A stretch of 35,000 bases of DNA from contig CAUYUJ010009424.1 of the NCBI GenBank assembly GCA_963575745.1, forward strand, positions 331,655-366,654, given 5' to 3'. The notes under the pieces were generated by a model that searched no databases, was not told where the DNA came from, and worked only from the letters and a program-made list of their open reading frames with translations. Made by a program: the position numbers and the translations under genes. This document shows positions 1 through 8,328 of this stretch, piece after piece. The DNA comes from Prorocentrum cordatum (lineage: Eukaryota > Sar > Dinophyceae > Prorocentrales > Prorocentraceae). The stretch's first letter is position 1, and each line of letters begins with the position of its first letter.

Positions 1-10
1 TGCCGAGCAG

Positions 11-96
11 ATGAGGTCCAGGAGCCTCTTCATGAAGATGAGCGTAAAGCACTTGAAGGCCGTGCTAGACGCCGAGGATTGGACGCCGACGCAGAG
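11..96 (+). CDS. Gene A, exon 1 (5' incomplete)
   Basis: First visible exon of a spliced + strand gene of unknown function. It reads MRSRSLFMKMSVK... and ends ...DWTPTQ plus two bases of a split Arg codon. The frame is open leftwards to the window edge, so this ATG need not be the real start and earlier exons may lie outside. The donor is AG|GC at 97-98, a GC donor of the sort dinoflagellate introns often use. Joining base 96 to base 401 restores an Arg codon and gives TPTQ-R-LLEHIKAK, a junction typical of a dinoflagellate protein family I recognise but cannot name. What is seen is the phase match and the splice signals. The family assignment is from memory. Confidence 0.6.
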
Positions 97-400
97 GCTC
101 GTTCCGCTTTGCTCGTCCGTCGCCCTCGTCGCCGCCGTCGCCCATTCGCCCCCCCCCCCCCCTCCGCCCTCCGCCTCAGGGCGCGGATGCGCCGATGGGT
201 GGCAGGTAGCAGTTGTTGGGGTGGGCGGGGAGGCACAGCGGCTAGGCGGAAGGGGGTTAGGTTCGGCGGTGGGCGGGGCGGGTGGGCAGTGTCGGGCTTG
301 GGCCATGGTTGGAGGTCGCGCGGGTGGGTGGCGCGATTTCGGGCCCGGACGGGCGAGGGTCGGGGGCCGCGGCTGCGCTCGCACCGCCCGCGCCGCACAG

Positions 401-1154
401 GCTCCTGGAGCATATCAAGGCCAAGTGCGCGCGCATCATCGGGAGCCAAATCGTCGAGGATTGCTTCAACAAGGCCAAGGGCAGAGTGGACTGCCAGAAG
501 AACACCATGTCCAGCGCTCCCGCCACGATGGCCACTTGCATCGACGCGAAGGTGATCGAATCGGTCCACATCTTCAAGCCCATCGGGGTTGGCACGGAGT
601 CGGTTGCGAGGAACAGCGCGTTCGCGCCATCCACGTTCAAGCCGAGGTTGCAGCAGAGACACCTCGACGACCAGACGAAGGCGCTCAAGCTGTGGGAGGT
701 GGCGGGGTTTGGAGAACCATCATGGTGCAGCCCAGGGTCACGGGGCATGTTTGCGCCCCGCGCGGAAATCGAGGTCTTGCGACAGTGCAAGCAACAGCGC
801 AAGATGGGGTACGTCGACAAGAAGTTCTTCTGCCGCTTGGTGCACCAGGGCGTGGCCATCCAGCACACCTCCGAGAGGGACAGGGCCTGGCATCTTGGCA
901 TGGGGACGTTGGAAGGGGGCTTGGCCGTGACATGGCCGCTGGTGCCCGACGGCGCCCGTGGCGACATTTTCATCATCGACGCGAAGTCGGAGATGCAGCT
1001 ACTCGTGATCGTTGACCCGTCCGAGTGGAGCGCAGCACCTATTCGCCTCGACTCGCCGCTTCGCCAGGCGGTGGAGCGCGAGCTCCACCAGCTCGCGGGC
1101 GCGACGACGGGGGCCACCGAGGTCAACGTGAAGGCTTGGGAGACGTTTCTTAAG
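401..1154 (+). CDS. Gene A, exon 2 (large central exon, unknown function)
   Basis: The best coding exon in the left half, about 251 codons with strong GC3 bias. It follows acceptor CGCACAG (394-400) and ends at donor AAG|GTG (1154/1155), and leaves phase 0. The protein starts LLEHIKAKCARIIGSQIVED and later carries KKFFCRLVHQGVAI, GDIFIIDAKSE and AVERELHQLAG. I see no catalytic motif, signal peptide or membrane span. It matches a large, dispersed dinoflagellate-specific family of long proteins with no assigned role. It lies in tandem + strand order with gene B. A reading that starts at 282 and runs past 1154 into a Gly/Arg tail is the unspliced version and less likely, because the composition changes abruptly at the GT. 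Confidence 0.7.
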
Positions 1155-1526
1155 GTGTGGCGGGGGGGGGGGCGGAGTATGGGGGGGTGGATGAGGGAGA
1201 CGCAGGAGGGCGGCGCGATCGGTTGGAGGTGCGTGCGGGGGGAGGGGCGGGGTGGTGGTGGTGGTGGTGGTGGTGGTGGTGGAGAGCGGAGGATCAGGGT
1301 GAGGTGGGAACTCGGTTCTGGGGCGAAGAGAGGGGGGTGGGGTCGGGGGGCAAGGCAGGTTGGAATGGGGGGCAGGGGGATCGGTGGCCTATGAAGGAGG
1401 GCGAAGGGCGAGGAGCGCACGGATGAGATGAAGCGGGGGCGGAGAGGGCGGAATGTTGCCGCCCGAGGCTAGCCGCGAGTACGGGAACAAGATGGTGAGA
1501 GTGTCAATGATCCCCCCCCCCCCCAG
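1155..1526 (+). other. Gene A intron 2 with G-rich and GGT repeats
   Basis: The intron runs from GT at 1155 to a C13 tract followed by AG at 1525-1526. It holds G-runs at 1161-1193, a (GGT)10 tract at 1251-1281 and several GGGG blocks, so the transcript could form G-quadruplexes. The poly-C run makes a strong polypyrimidine tract before the acceptor. Confidence 0.6.
1251..1281 (+). repeat. (GGT)n microsatellite in intron
   Basis: About ten uninterrupted GGT units inside gene A intron 2. Read through in frame they give poly-Gly or poly-Trp, which is not credible protein. Confidence 0.9.
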
Positions 1527-1880
1527 CCTTTGATGAAGTGCGTGGCCGAACAGGGGTTCTTCCCCTTGGGCGCGAGCTACCTGAAGGACGTGTGCGACGC
1601 CATGGAGTGACAGTACTCGTCCACGACGATGGCTGGCCTCCTCCAGTCGATGGCCGAGAACATCTGGCCTGGTTGCGGCCCCGAGCAGAGCGACAAGGTC
1701 TTGGCGGCCCGCATGGCGAACTTTGACGATGTCGATGGGCTCGAGGACCTGCTCGGAGTCGAATGGGTGACGGACATGTTCGACAAGTCTACGGCAGACG
1801 AGGTTCCCGACGATATCAGGTCCGCCAAGTCGATCAAGGTGTCGCGGTCTGAGTTCCTGAGCGAGTATGACCGCTTCAAG
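1527..1880 (+). CDS. Gene A, exon 3, with an in-frame TGA
   Basis: It follows the C13-AG acceptor in phase 0 and reads PLMKCVAEQGFFPLGASYLK, then ...DAME, a TGA stop at 1608-1610, then QYSSTTMAGLLQSMAENIWP and on to SRSEFLSEYDRFK. Coding character (acidic, Leu-rich helix, GC3 bias) is equal on both sides of the TGA, so the frame is one exon with a stop where a TGG Trp codon would fit. The likely donor is AAG|GAT at 1880/1881, a GA-type site, because the sequence beyond becomes Pro/Ser/Arg low-complexity. The function is unknown. The stop may be a real lesion (pseudogene), a sequencing error or an edited codon. The codon is not evidence for a changed genetic code, because TGA also ends other frames normally here. 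Confidence 0.6.
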
Positions 1881-3578
1881 GATCGCGCGTTTTCGCCCGC
1901 GCGCGGGCCGTATCCCTCCTTGTCGCCCACGCCCCTGCACCACCGCTCGCTGTCATGCGTTGCGATCCCCCCGCGTCGCGGCACCTCGCGCATCGCCCCC
2001 ATGATGTCCCCCGCCCCCCGTCTTCCCGAAGGGCCTCGCCCAGCCCCCCACCCCTCCGCCCCCTCGCAGTTCCTGGCAGGCCGCCGTGCCGGCGCTTTTC
2101 GCACCGCCGCCAGCCCACGGGCAACGATTCCCAGGCGAGTTGCTTTGACCAGCGCCCGAACACGCGGCGCTATGAGGACGGGTGTCATCAGTCTTGTCGC
2201 TCGCACACCCTTTTCAAATCTTGAAAGGGTGCCCTCGCGCACCCCCCCCCCCTCCCACCCCGCGCAGGAGCGCTGGGGGTGCCCCGATGCGGCGTTGAGT
2301 GCGATACGATGCGTCAGAGGGGGGGGGGGGGGGGCGTGGGCGCATGCCCAGCTGCGCGCCCACCTTGGGAATGCGCAGCGGACGCCATCTGAGGTTAGCC
2401 TTGGGGGGCGGCGGGTGGGCATGTGTTGCGGGGGCTTGCGTTGGCTGAGGGGCTAGCTTGGGGGTGCACTAGTTCCCGCTCGCAGCATTCTCGTGGCCCT
2501 GCGGGGGCCATATTGCCCGTCCGAGGGCCCCGACGGGGCCCCGAGGGGGCGCCAGGGAAAGGGAACGCAATGACAAATCCACAGCTGTCAAGGAGAAGCG
2601 GCGCCCCCTTCAACGACCTCCCCCCCCCCTTTGGCATTCTTCGGGGCCCCGTCAGGGTCGCGATATGGCGCCGTGAGAGACCCGAGAGGGTGCCGAGAGG
2701 GTTCTCAGACGAGCCAGGATGCGTTCAACTGGGGGTCTGTATAGACAGACCTCTCGGCACATCCATCTTCGGCACCTCGCGATCTCTTTCGGGGCCCTCT
2801 TGGAGCGTATTGCGAGTTGCATTGGGACGAGGAGGGCGCCTTTGACTGTCCCGCTCCACCTTGAGGACCGCCTCGGAGGAGAGCGCGCATCCTTGGACCG
2901 CTCCTGGTAGCGCGTTAGATCGGGCAAGTTGCGCCTGAGTTCCATGCCCATGTGGGTTCGTGTCGGGGGCTGGAGTGCGCACCCGCCTGGGGGGGGGGGG
3001 CTTTTGGGCAGTATTGAGGCGATCGTTGGAGCCTCTTGGGCCGTTTGGGGCAGTTCTTGGCCCGAAAAGGCGCGGGCCACAAAAACCTTCAAACACAATT
3101 GAGCAATCAATGGTTTTGCCTCTTGGTGCCCTCGTCGGGAACCCCTTGGAAGCCCTTGGGCAGTCTCGGGGCCCCCCTGGGCAGTCTCGGGGCCCCCTTG
3201 GACTGTCGTTCGGCCATGCGGGGCCATCTTGGAACGCTCTTGGACGATCTGTGGGTCTGTTGGAGCGTTCTTGTGCCGTCTTGGAGCCCTCTTGGAACCC
3301 CCCTCTTGAGGGTATATTGGGCCGTCTTGGGCGTTTCTTCACCCGTATCGGGCGCCTCTTGGCCCGCCTCGGGGGGGAGGGGGGGGAGCTGGCCATTGCA
3401 TCCATCCACCGCCGCCTCGCCCCTCCCCTGGGCCCTTCCATTTAGGGCTTCGCCCCGCCAGAACGTTCATCACCCGTACCTCGCTTCTTCTGTTAAGCAC
3501 CCCACCCATATGCTTAATTTCCGCCGCCGCGGCCGTCTCGGTTCGACTCGAGTCTCGACTTGCGGGCGCCGCTCGCAG
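1881..3578 (+). other. Long intron of gene A (repeat-filled)
   Basis: No credible coding frame. It contains an inverted repeat at 2206-2232 (left arm CACCCTTTTCAA, 3-nt spacer, right arm TTGAAAGGGTGC, one bulged A), a G16 run near 2321-2334, a GC palindromic stretch around 2521-2550 (GGGCCCCGACGGGGCCCC) and the first of two related minisatellite arrays (about 2785-3440). Intron status is inferred from phase 0 on both sides (1880 and 3579). Confidence 0.4.
2785..3440 (+). repeat. Degenerate 11-13 bp minisatellite array 1 (GGCCCTCTTGG-like)
   Basis: Repeated CTTGGG and CTCGGG words every 11-13 bases (for example CTCTTGGAGC, GGCAGTCTCGGGGCCCCC twice at about 3160-3200, GGCCGTCTTGGGC). All frames stay open because the unit lacks stops; + strand reading gives Trp/Leu/Gly/Pro-rich text and the - strand gives Pro/Arg/Gln-rich text, neither protein-like. 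A non-repetitive core at 3091-3126 is shared with array 2. Confidence 0.75.
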
Positions 3579-3782
3579 TCTGATATCGGGGAGGTGGCCA
3601 TGGTGCCCTGGGACGCCCAGGCGCAGGCGGGCGGGGCCGCGTCAGCGCTGGCGCGGCGGCGCTCGAGGGCGCCAGCGCCGCTCAGGGCCGCGGCGCCCGC
3701 GCAAGGCGGCATCGGGTACAGGGCGCGCCTTCGGCATCGGCACGCCGACGCCGCGGCGGAGCCTACGCGCGAGCAGTGGAAG
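3579..3782 (+). CDS. Gene A, tentative internal exon
   Basis: Between acceptor CTCGCAG (ends 3578) and donor AAG|GTT (3782/3783) there are exactly 68 codons in phase 0 at both ends, which fits the phase of exon 3. The protein begins SDIGEVAMVPWDAQAQAGG, continues Ala/Arg-rich and ends ...AAAEPTREQWK. The composition is biased and no domain is visible, so the support is the splice signals, the phase and an abrupt change to poly-G right after the donor. Confidence 0.4.
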
Positions 3783-4072
3783 GTTTGCGCTTCAGTCGGG
3801 GGGGGGGGGGGGGCGGCGAAGGGAACGATGGTAGACCGTCAGGCTGGGCGGGCCGTGGGCCGCGGGCCGCGGAGCGGTGACGATGGAGGGGGGGGGGGGT
3901 AGTGGTCGCCGACGTCGCCGTGGAGCGCCCCCTCCGATCCGAGTTCCCCGATCGAGCTCCTCCACCGCCGCCTGCAGAATCGGGTCGGGCGGGGGCGGGG
4001 GCGGGAGGGGCTCGTCCAGGGGCTCGGGGGGGTGGCTCGACGGCGGCGCGGGCGCTCATTTCTCTGTCCAAG

Positions 4073-4408
4073 GCGCGTTGCCTCAGGGCCGAGTGGACGA
4101 ACCGCGTGCTCTGGGAGCACACAGTCGAGCAAATTCACTTCCACAGGGACCTTGTCGACGCCCTGTTGCGCAGGCACCATCGTTATCGTTCACCTGATGC
4201 TGATCCTGGAGAGCGCCCAGCCGTTATATTGCCCGTGCGTGGCGGGGGCGATTCATTGAGTGGAGACAGCAGCGACGACGAGGCTCGGGGCTCGGAGGTC
4301 ATGGGCTCCGCCTATGGGGTCGGCCAAGGAGGACCGCAACCCGCCCGCCGTCGCGACCCGACTACCGTCGCCAGCGCGGCCGCCGACCTGGCGCCTCCAG
4401 CTCGCCAG
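4073..4408 (+). CDS. Gene A, tentative internal exon (3' end uncertain)
   Basis: A pyrimidine-rich acceptor (CATTTCTCTGTCCAAG, ends 4072) opens phase 0, as needed after the previous exon. The reading is ARCLRAEWTNRVLWEHTVEQ, then IHFHRDLVDALLRRHHRYRS and an acidic-Ser stretch GDSLSGDSSDDEAR. The mixed helical text looks more like protein than the surroundings. The frame stops at TGA 4502-4504. A GT donor is present at 4409 (GCCAG|GTT), and another strong one at 4522 (CAGCAG|GTGAGC) would require a shift to the neighbouring frame, for instance through a small GA-type intron near 4325. The right boundary is therefore a guess. Confidence 0.35.
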
Positions 4409-4733
4409 GTTCGACGGAGCATTCCACTCCCAATGGCGTGCTGGGCGCCCCGCCAGTCCGAGCGGACCCGCGCGATGTACCTCGATGATGGCAACACGGG
4501 CTGAGAGCCGGAGCCCAGCAGGTGAGCCTCGTGATCGGGTAGGAGGCGGGGGGGCGGGCAGTCTCGCGCTGCCACTCCCAGTCTTACTCTTCTTGCCTCC
4601 TGGCCATGCCCCGAACCCCATCGCTCGCCCGCCCCTGCGTCTCTACAGTTGCGTCTCCCTCGCCAACTATCCCGCTGTGCCTACTACTGCTTCCAACGTG
4701 GTTTTGCGATGGCCTCTGCCCCCTCCCGCGCAG

Positions 4734-4849
4734 ATCGGGCGGCTGGGCATTTCGGCGGCCGCTCGCGCCGCGAAGCTCGGCAGCGGCCGACCCGCCCATC
4801 TTGTGACGGCAACGTGTGGTTCCAGGCACGGCCTTGCGGCCCTGGTCAG
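4734..4849 (+). CDS. Gene A, tentative internal exon
   Basis: It is flanked by a good acceptor (CTGCCCCCTCCCGCGCAG, ends 4733) and donor CAG|GTGCGG (4849/4850). The frame reads DRAAGHFGGRSRREARQRPT and ...CDGNVWFQARPCGPGQ. A second acceptor at 4648 (CTCTACAG) would extend the exon leftwards with LRLPRQLSRCAYYCFQRGFA in the same frame. The frame stays open past the donor with a Cys-rich segment (QECCACRARCHW), so the exon could be longer. Function unknown. Confidence 0.3.
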
Positions 4850-5159
4850 GTGCGGTCTCGGCAGCCCGCCCAGGAATGTTGTGCGTGTAGGGCACGTTGC
4901 CATTGGCTTGCTATCCCAACTGCCGAGGTGCGCAGTCGGCCTAGGCGCCGCCTTGGCGCTGGCTTCCTCTGCAGCGCCAGGCTCGCGAATGGCCAGCTGT
5001 ACAACGTATTGACCTTCGGCCCATCCCGCCACCGTGTTTGGGTTGTATGTTAGAGGCCTCTTGGATGTGCGTTGGGGTATCGTGGGGTGCCCCTCGGGGG
5101 CGTCTCGGAGGCAGTTTGGAAGCCCCTGGGGGGCCGTTTGGGTGCCTCTTGGGGTTTAT

Positions 5160-5700
5160 TGTTCTGCCTCTCGGGGTCCTCGCGGGGCCTCATGGGGGCC
5201 TCTTGGGTTGTCCTGGGAGCCCCTTTGGGGCTTCCTGGGGGGCTTCGTGGAGCAGAAATCTAGAATTGTCGGTGCTGTTCCCCCTCCGTGGCCCCTCTTC
5301 GGGCCGTCGTGGGGCTCTCTTGGGCCGCCTTGGGCGCCTCTTGGGCAATTGTGGGGCCCTCCTGGGCGGCCTTGGGGCCCTCTTGGGCGCCTCTTGGGCC
5401 GCATTGGGGCGGTCTCTGGGGCCTCGTGGTCCTTCTTGGAGCTTCGGGGGCTCGAACAGGCGAGAACCCCCACATCACCGACAAGCACAATGTTGAACAT
5501 CAATGGCTTTGGCTTCTTGGGGCCCTCTTGGGAGGCCTTTTGGTGCGCTCTCGACGCCTCTTGGAAGCTTCGTGGGCGGTGTTGTGGCAATGTTGGGCGT
5601 ATTGTTGCGTTATTGGGCCCTCTTGGAGGCCTCTTGGGCCCCCTCGGGCGCTTCTTGGGGCCCGCTTGGCACGCCTTGCCTTCTGGCTTCTTGGGACATC
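5160..5700 (+). repeat. Degenerate 11-13 bp minisatellite array 2, related to array 1
   Basis: Dense runs of GGCCCTCTTGGGC, CGCCTCTTGGG and GGGGCCTTCTTGG across 540 bp. Three + strand frames stay open as Trp/Gly/Leu/Pro text, an artefact of the unit. It carries the same kind of A/T-richer core (5483-5520, AGCACAATGTTGAACATCAA) as array 1, which marks both as copies of one dispersed element rather than independent local expansions. It lies in the presumed last introns of gene A. Confidence 0.75.
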
Positions 5701-5720
5701 CACGCGAGGGCGCCCATGGG

Positions 5721-6800
5721 CCCCCACGAGCGCCCGAGCGCGCCCACGAGCGCGCGAGAGCGCCTGAGCAATTTGAGAAGTTGGGGCCCCATCCCTTAGA
5801 CTATTAGAATGCATGGTCCAGGGTAGAGAACCCTTGGGGGCTTGAGTGGGGACACTCCACTCCGTGCCTCGAGGCACGGTGGCGGACACCGCGCTGCGAT
5901 GCATGGCCCGTTCGAGGGGGGTGGGTGGGAGCGCGCGCCCAGTTTTGTTGCTTATCAGAGCCCGTTTTGTCTCGCACCCGAGCGAAATTTGCCGCGATGG
6001 TTGCATTCGCAGATGAGGGGTCGTCAGCATGGGGGGGGGGCACTGCGGTGATGGGCGGATCGGGTGACATTGCCTCCGCTTTTGTGTTCCTTCCCCTATA
6101 GGTCTCAAAATTGGTCGTCGGCCTTTAGCGTCGCCCCGCTCCTTCCCCCGTATGCCAGCCTCACCCTCGGTGCCCCTTGCTACCGTCACCCTTGCATTCC
6201 CCATCCTCAAACCTCCCTCTCGCTTGCAATGTCGCCGCGCTCGCCGTGGTGGTCGCCGTCGTCGTTCTCCAGTGGCCGCCGTCAGCGTCGTCCTGCCCGT
6301 TGCCGCAGGTCATCGTCGCCGTCGCCGCGGTCGTCGCCGCCGTCGACGTCGGTCGGTCGGTCGTGGTCGTTGCTGCCGCGTGTGCCGCAGCCGACGTCGC
6401 CCGTGCTGTCGCCGTCGTTCGTCGTGCCTCTGCGTCGACGCACGCCCGCCGTCGCTGTCTCAGTCGTCCCCGCCCTTGTCGTTTGAGCCATCGCCGCGGC
6501 CGCTGTCCCCGTCGCGGTTCGTCGCGATTGTTGGGTACATGTTGGCGATGTCATCCATATCGGGAGCACCTCCGTAGGGTTGGGGTGGCCTGTTGTCGCG
6601 GCGAGCGGGCGTCGTTTTCGTGCAAGGGGCCCCGCCGTTGGCAGCTGTCGACTGGGATCGAGGGCTGGCGGGCGGAGTCGGCCGCAGGTCGTGTCGTCAC
6701 CATGCGTCGGGGCACGGGTTTGAGTCGATCGCGCCGCCCGCTTGTTGATGCGGGGGCCCGCCCCTCCCCCCGCTCTCTCAATGAATTTTGCGCCCCTCAG
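5721..6800 (+). other. Presumed intron before the last exon of gene A
   Basis: No convincing exon. The stretch 6230-6530 is rich in CGTCGTCGCC and TCGCCGTCGTCG words that open several frames (Arg-, Ser- or Val/Ala-rich), best read as a degenerate GTC/CGT triplet region. A G9 run lies near 6031. The right end is acceptor GCGCCCCTCAG at 6790-6800. Confidence 0.35.
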
Positions 6801-7139
6801 GGCAAGACGCGCGGCAAGCCCGCGGGAAGCGTCAGGAACAGGCAGCACCCGCTCCACGGTTTGCGCTTCCCGAAGGAGCCGCCGTCCGCCGCGGACGACG
6901 TGACGCATGCGCAGGTGAAGCCTTGCTTCCCTCCAGACACTTACGTCTGGCGCTCCAACGGCGAGGGCGCCTGGTTGTTTAACCAGCCGTCCATCTTTCG
7001 GCGGGGTAGGCACACGTGGGCGCAGCACGGGGGGTCGTCCCAGAAGGCCGTCCGTGCGTGCATGCAAGAAGCATGGGCTAATTTCCTCGAGGCCCACCGC
7101 CTCCCCCGCTCGCACTGCCCCATCAGCGATTTATTTTAA
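6801..7139 (+). CDS. Gene A, terminal exon (C-terminal domain)
   Basis: After acceptor CGCCCCTCAG (ends 6800) the frame reads GKTRGKPAGSVRNRQHPLHG, then KPCFPPDTYVWRSNGEGAWL, GRHTWAQHGG and ends ...CPISDLF with TAA at 7137-7139: 112 codons. The pattern 'PP(D/G)..VWRSN..G.W', then 'HGG..K.....M..AW..FLE..GL..S.CPISDLF' is one I know as the C-terminal module of dinoflagellate proteins of the same family as exon 2, which is why I join them. The small Trp-rich fold has no known activity. It is followed after only 141 bp by the 5' exon of gene B in the same orientation, as in dinoflagellate unidirectional gene arrays. Confidence 0.65.
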   Translation, partial: GKTRGKPAGSVRNRQHPLHGLRFPKEPPSAADDVTHAQVKPCFPPDTYVWRSNGEGAWLFNQPSIFRRGRHTWAQHGGSSQKAVRACMQEAWANFLEAHRLPRSHCPISDLF

Positions 7140-7260
7140 GCAACGGTGCGATCGAACTAGGGTCCTGGGGCCAGCCGAGGGCAGGGCGGAGCCATTACCA
7201 ACCATGAGAGCACGGGGGTAGACACTTTGGACCGTTCAATTGCACCTCGGACGGCGTCGC

Positions 7261-7280
7261 GCCTCGCCAGGGCACTGCAG
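7261..7280 (+). promoter_or_regulatory. Candidate spliced-leader trans-splice acceptor for gene B
   Basis: The AG at 7279-7280 (GGCACTGCAG) lies 17 bases before the first in-frame ATG of gene B (7298) and 141 bases after the gene A stop. Dinoflagellate nuclear mRNAs receive a 22-nt spliced leader at such an AG, so this is the natural 5' end of the gene B mRNA. It could instead be a cis acceptor with another exon upstream, but the 141-bp gap holds no coding signal. There is no strong pyrimidine tract, which lowers confidence. Confidence 0.35.
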
Positions 7281-7502
7281 GGAAGGGTCATCCTCCCATG
7301 CGGCGGGTTCAGTTTGCTTCCTCGGCCGAGGGGTGGCTGAGTATTACTCTTGGTGGCAGGTCATACCTGCCGTTCGCTGCGCTCTCGGAGCAAAACAATG
7401 CCAGTCGTCTCATCGGGATGTCAGGTAGGTTTGGCAAGTGCCGATGCGGCCGTTGGATGCGCGTTCCCCGGTGGATCGGCGATGCTGCGGGCGAGGGGAA
7501 AG
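7281..7502 (+). CDS. Gene B, exon 1 (unknown function)
   Basis: The ATG at 7298 starts MRRVQFASSAEGWLSITLGG, then RSYLPFAALSEQNNASRLIG and a small CxC segment, FGKCRCGRWM. The donor is AAAG|GTGAGT (7502/7503), the best consensus donor in the window, leaving phase 1. An alternative donor CAG|GTAGGT at 7425 has the same phase and would give a shorter exon. The 'EGWLSITLGGRSYLPF' opening is seen at the N-terminus of other dinoflagellate hypotheticals. No targeting peptide is evident. It lies directly downstream of gene A on the same strand. Confidence 0.6.
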
Positions 7503-7646
7503 GTGAGTCGGGGAATGGGGCAGGCGGGGGGGCCCCGTGTCAGCGCGCAGGTGGCGCCTTGCCCGAGAGCCTCGAGTGCCCAAGGGGATCGGGCGCACGT
7601 CGGCCCCTCGCCCCCTCTCCCCCCGCGGAGGGCATGTCAGCTTCAG
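7503..7646 (+). other. Gene B intron 1
   Basis: 144 bases from GTGAGT to TCAGCTTCAG, with a pyrimidine-rich CCCCTCGCCCCCTCTCCCCC tract 30-50 bases before the acceptor. Removing it keeps the frame (Gly codon split G/GG). Confidence 0.55.
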
Positions 7647-7826
7647 GGCCGACGGGGCTTGTCGACGGGCAGTCGAAGCGCTTCGACGTCGAGGACGCTT
7701 CTGGCGAACCAGTGCACAAGGGGATTCAACTCTTCATGGTCACCCCATTGGGTAGACTAGACTCGTTGCTGCATTCCGTGGCATTGGGCGCCCTCCGCGA
7801 CTCCTCGGGCTCGCGGGCGTTAGCAG
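7647..7826 (+). CDS. Gene B, exon 2
   Basis: It follows acceptor CTTCAG and restores the split Gly codon, then reads PTGLVDGQSKRFDVEDASGE, PVHKGIQLFMVTPLGRLDSL and LHSVALGALRDSSGSRALA. It ends at donor CAG|GTATAT (7826/7827) in phase 1, the phase needed by exon 3. Mixed polar and hydrophobic text with GC3 bias supports coding. No motif recognised. Confidence 0.55.
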
Positions 7827-8328
7827 GTATATCTGTTCGGGGCCCCGTGTTTAAGATCAGCCCCTCCAGATATATTGTCCCCACCCCGCCTGAGGGGGAT
7901 GGGGGCTCGTGGTCGTGGCCGAGGGGTATCCCGATCGACTCCATTCGGAGGCGGGTCGGCTGGGCTCGATGGGGCCTCGCATCACGTCGACGGGGGTGAG
8001 AGGCGGGGGGGGGGGGGGGGGGGGAAGGGGGAAGGGGGGGGGGGGGGGGCGAGGGGCTAGCTCCAGCGCGTCACCGTGCAATGTCGAGGGTCCGCTCATT
8101 GCCCCGCGTGTTCGGGCAGCTTATCGGTCGGGATGTGGAGCGGCATCGTGCCCATCGGATGGCGCGGCCTCGCGGCGTTCGCCATAATTCCTCGCGGCAA
8201 CGCCCCCAATTGCCCATGCCGCCCCCCCCCCCCGCCCCAGGGGTGGAGACCGTCAGAGGGAGTGCGCGGCGAGTGGAGGAGGCATCTCACGGCATCCCCG
8301 CCCGCCCCTTGCTCGGGATCCCCCCAAG
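7827..8328 (+). other. Gene B intron 2 with long G-runs
   Basis: GT donor at 7827, acceptor CCCCCCAAG at 8320-8328. It contains three very long G tracts at 8005-8049. The phase 1 to phase 1 match with exon 3 supports removal of the whole stretch, though a small extra exon inside cannot be excluded. Confidence 0.45.
8005..8049 (+). repeat. G-quadruplex-prone poly-G tract
   Basis: G20, AA, G5, AA, G16 almost without interruption, inside gene B intron 2 on the sense strand. It meets any G4 pattern several times over. Length calls in such tracts are error-prone. Confidence 0.9.

Noticed and set aside
257-1420. Long minus-strand ORF (387 codons) opposite gene A exon 2
   Set aside because: It is the shadow of GC3-biased + strand codons and includes poly-Pro from the GGT repeat; splice phase supports only the + strand.
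5034-5807. Trp/Gly/Leu/Pro-rich ORFs of 150-257 codons in the minisatellite arrays
   Set aside because: All three + frames and some - frames are open at once because the repeat unit lacks stop codons; no frame has normal composition.
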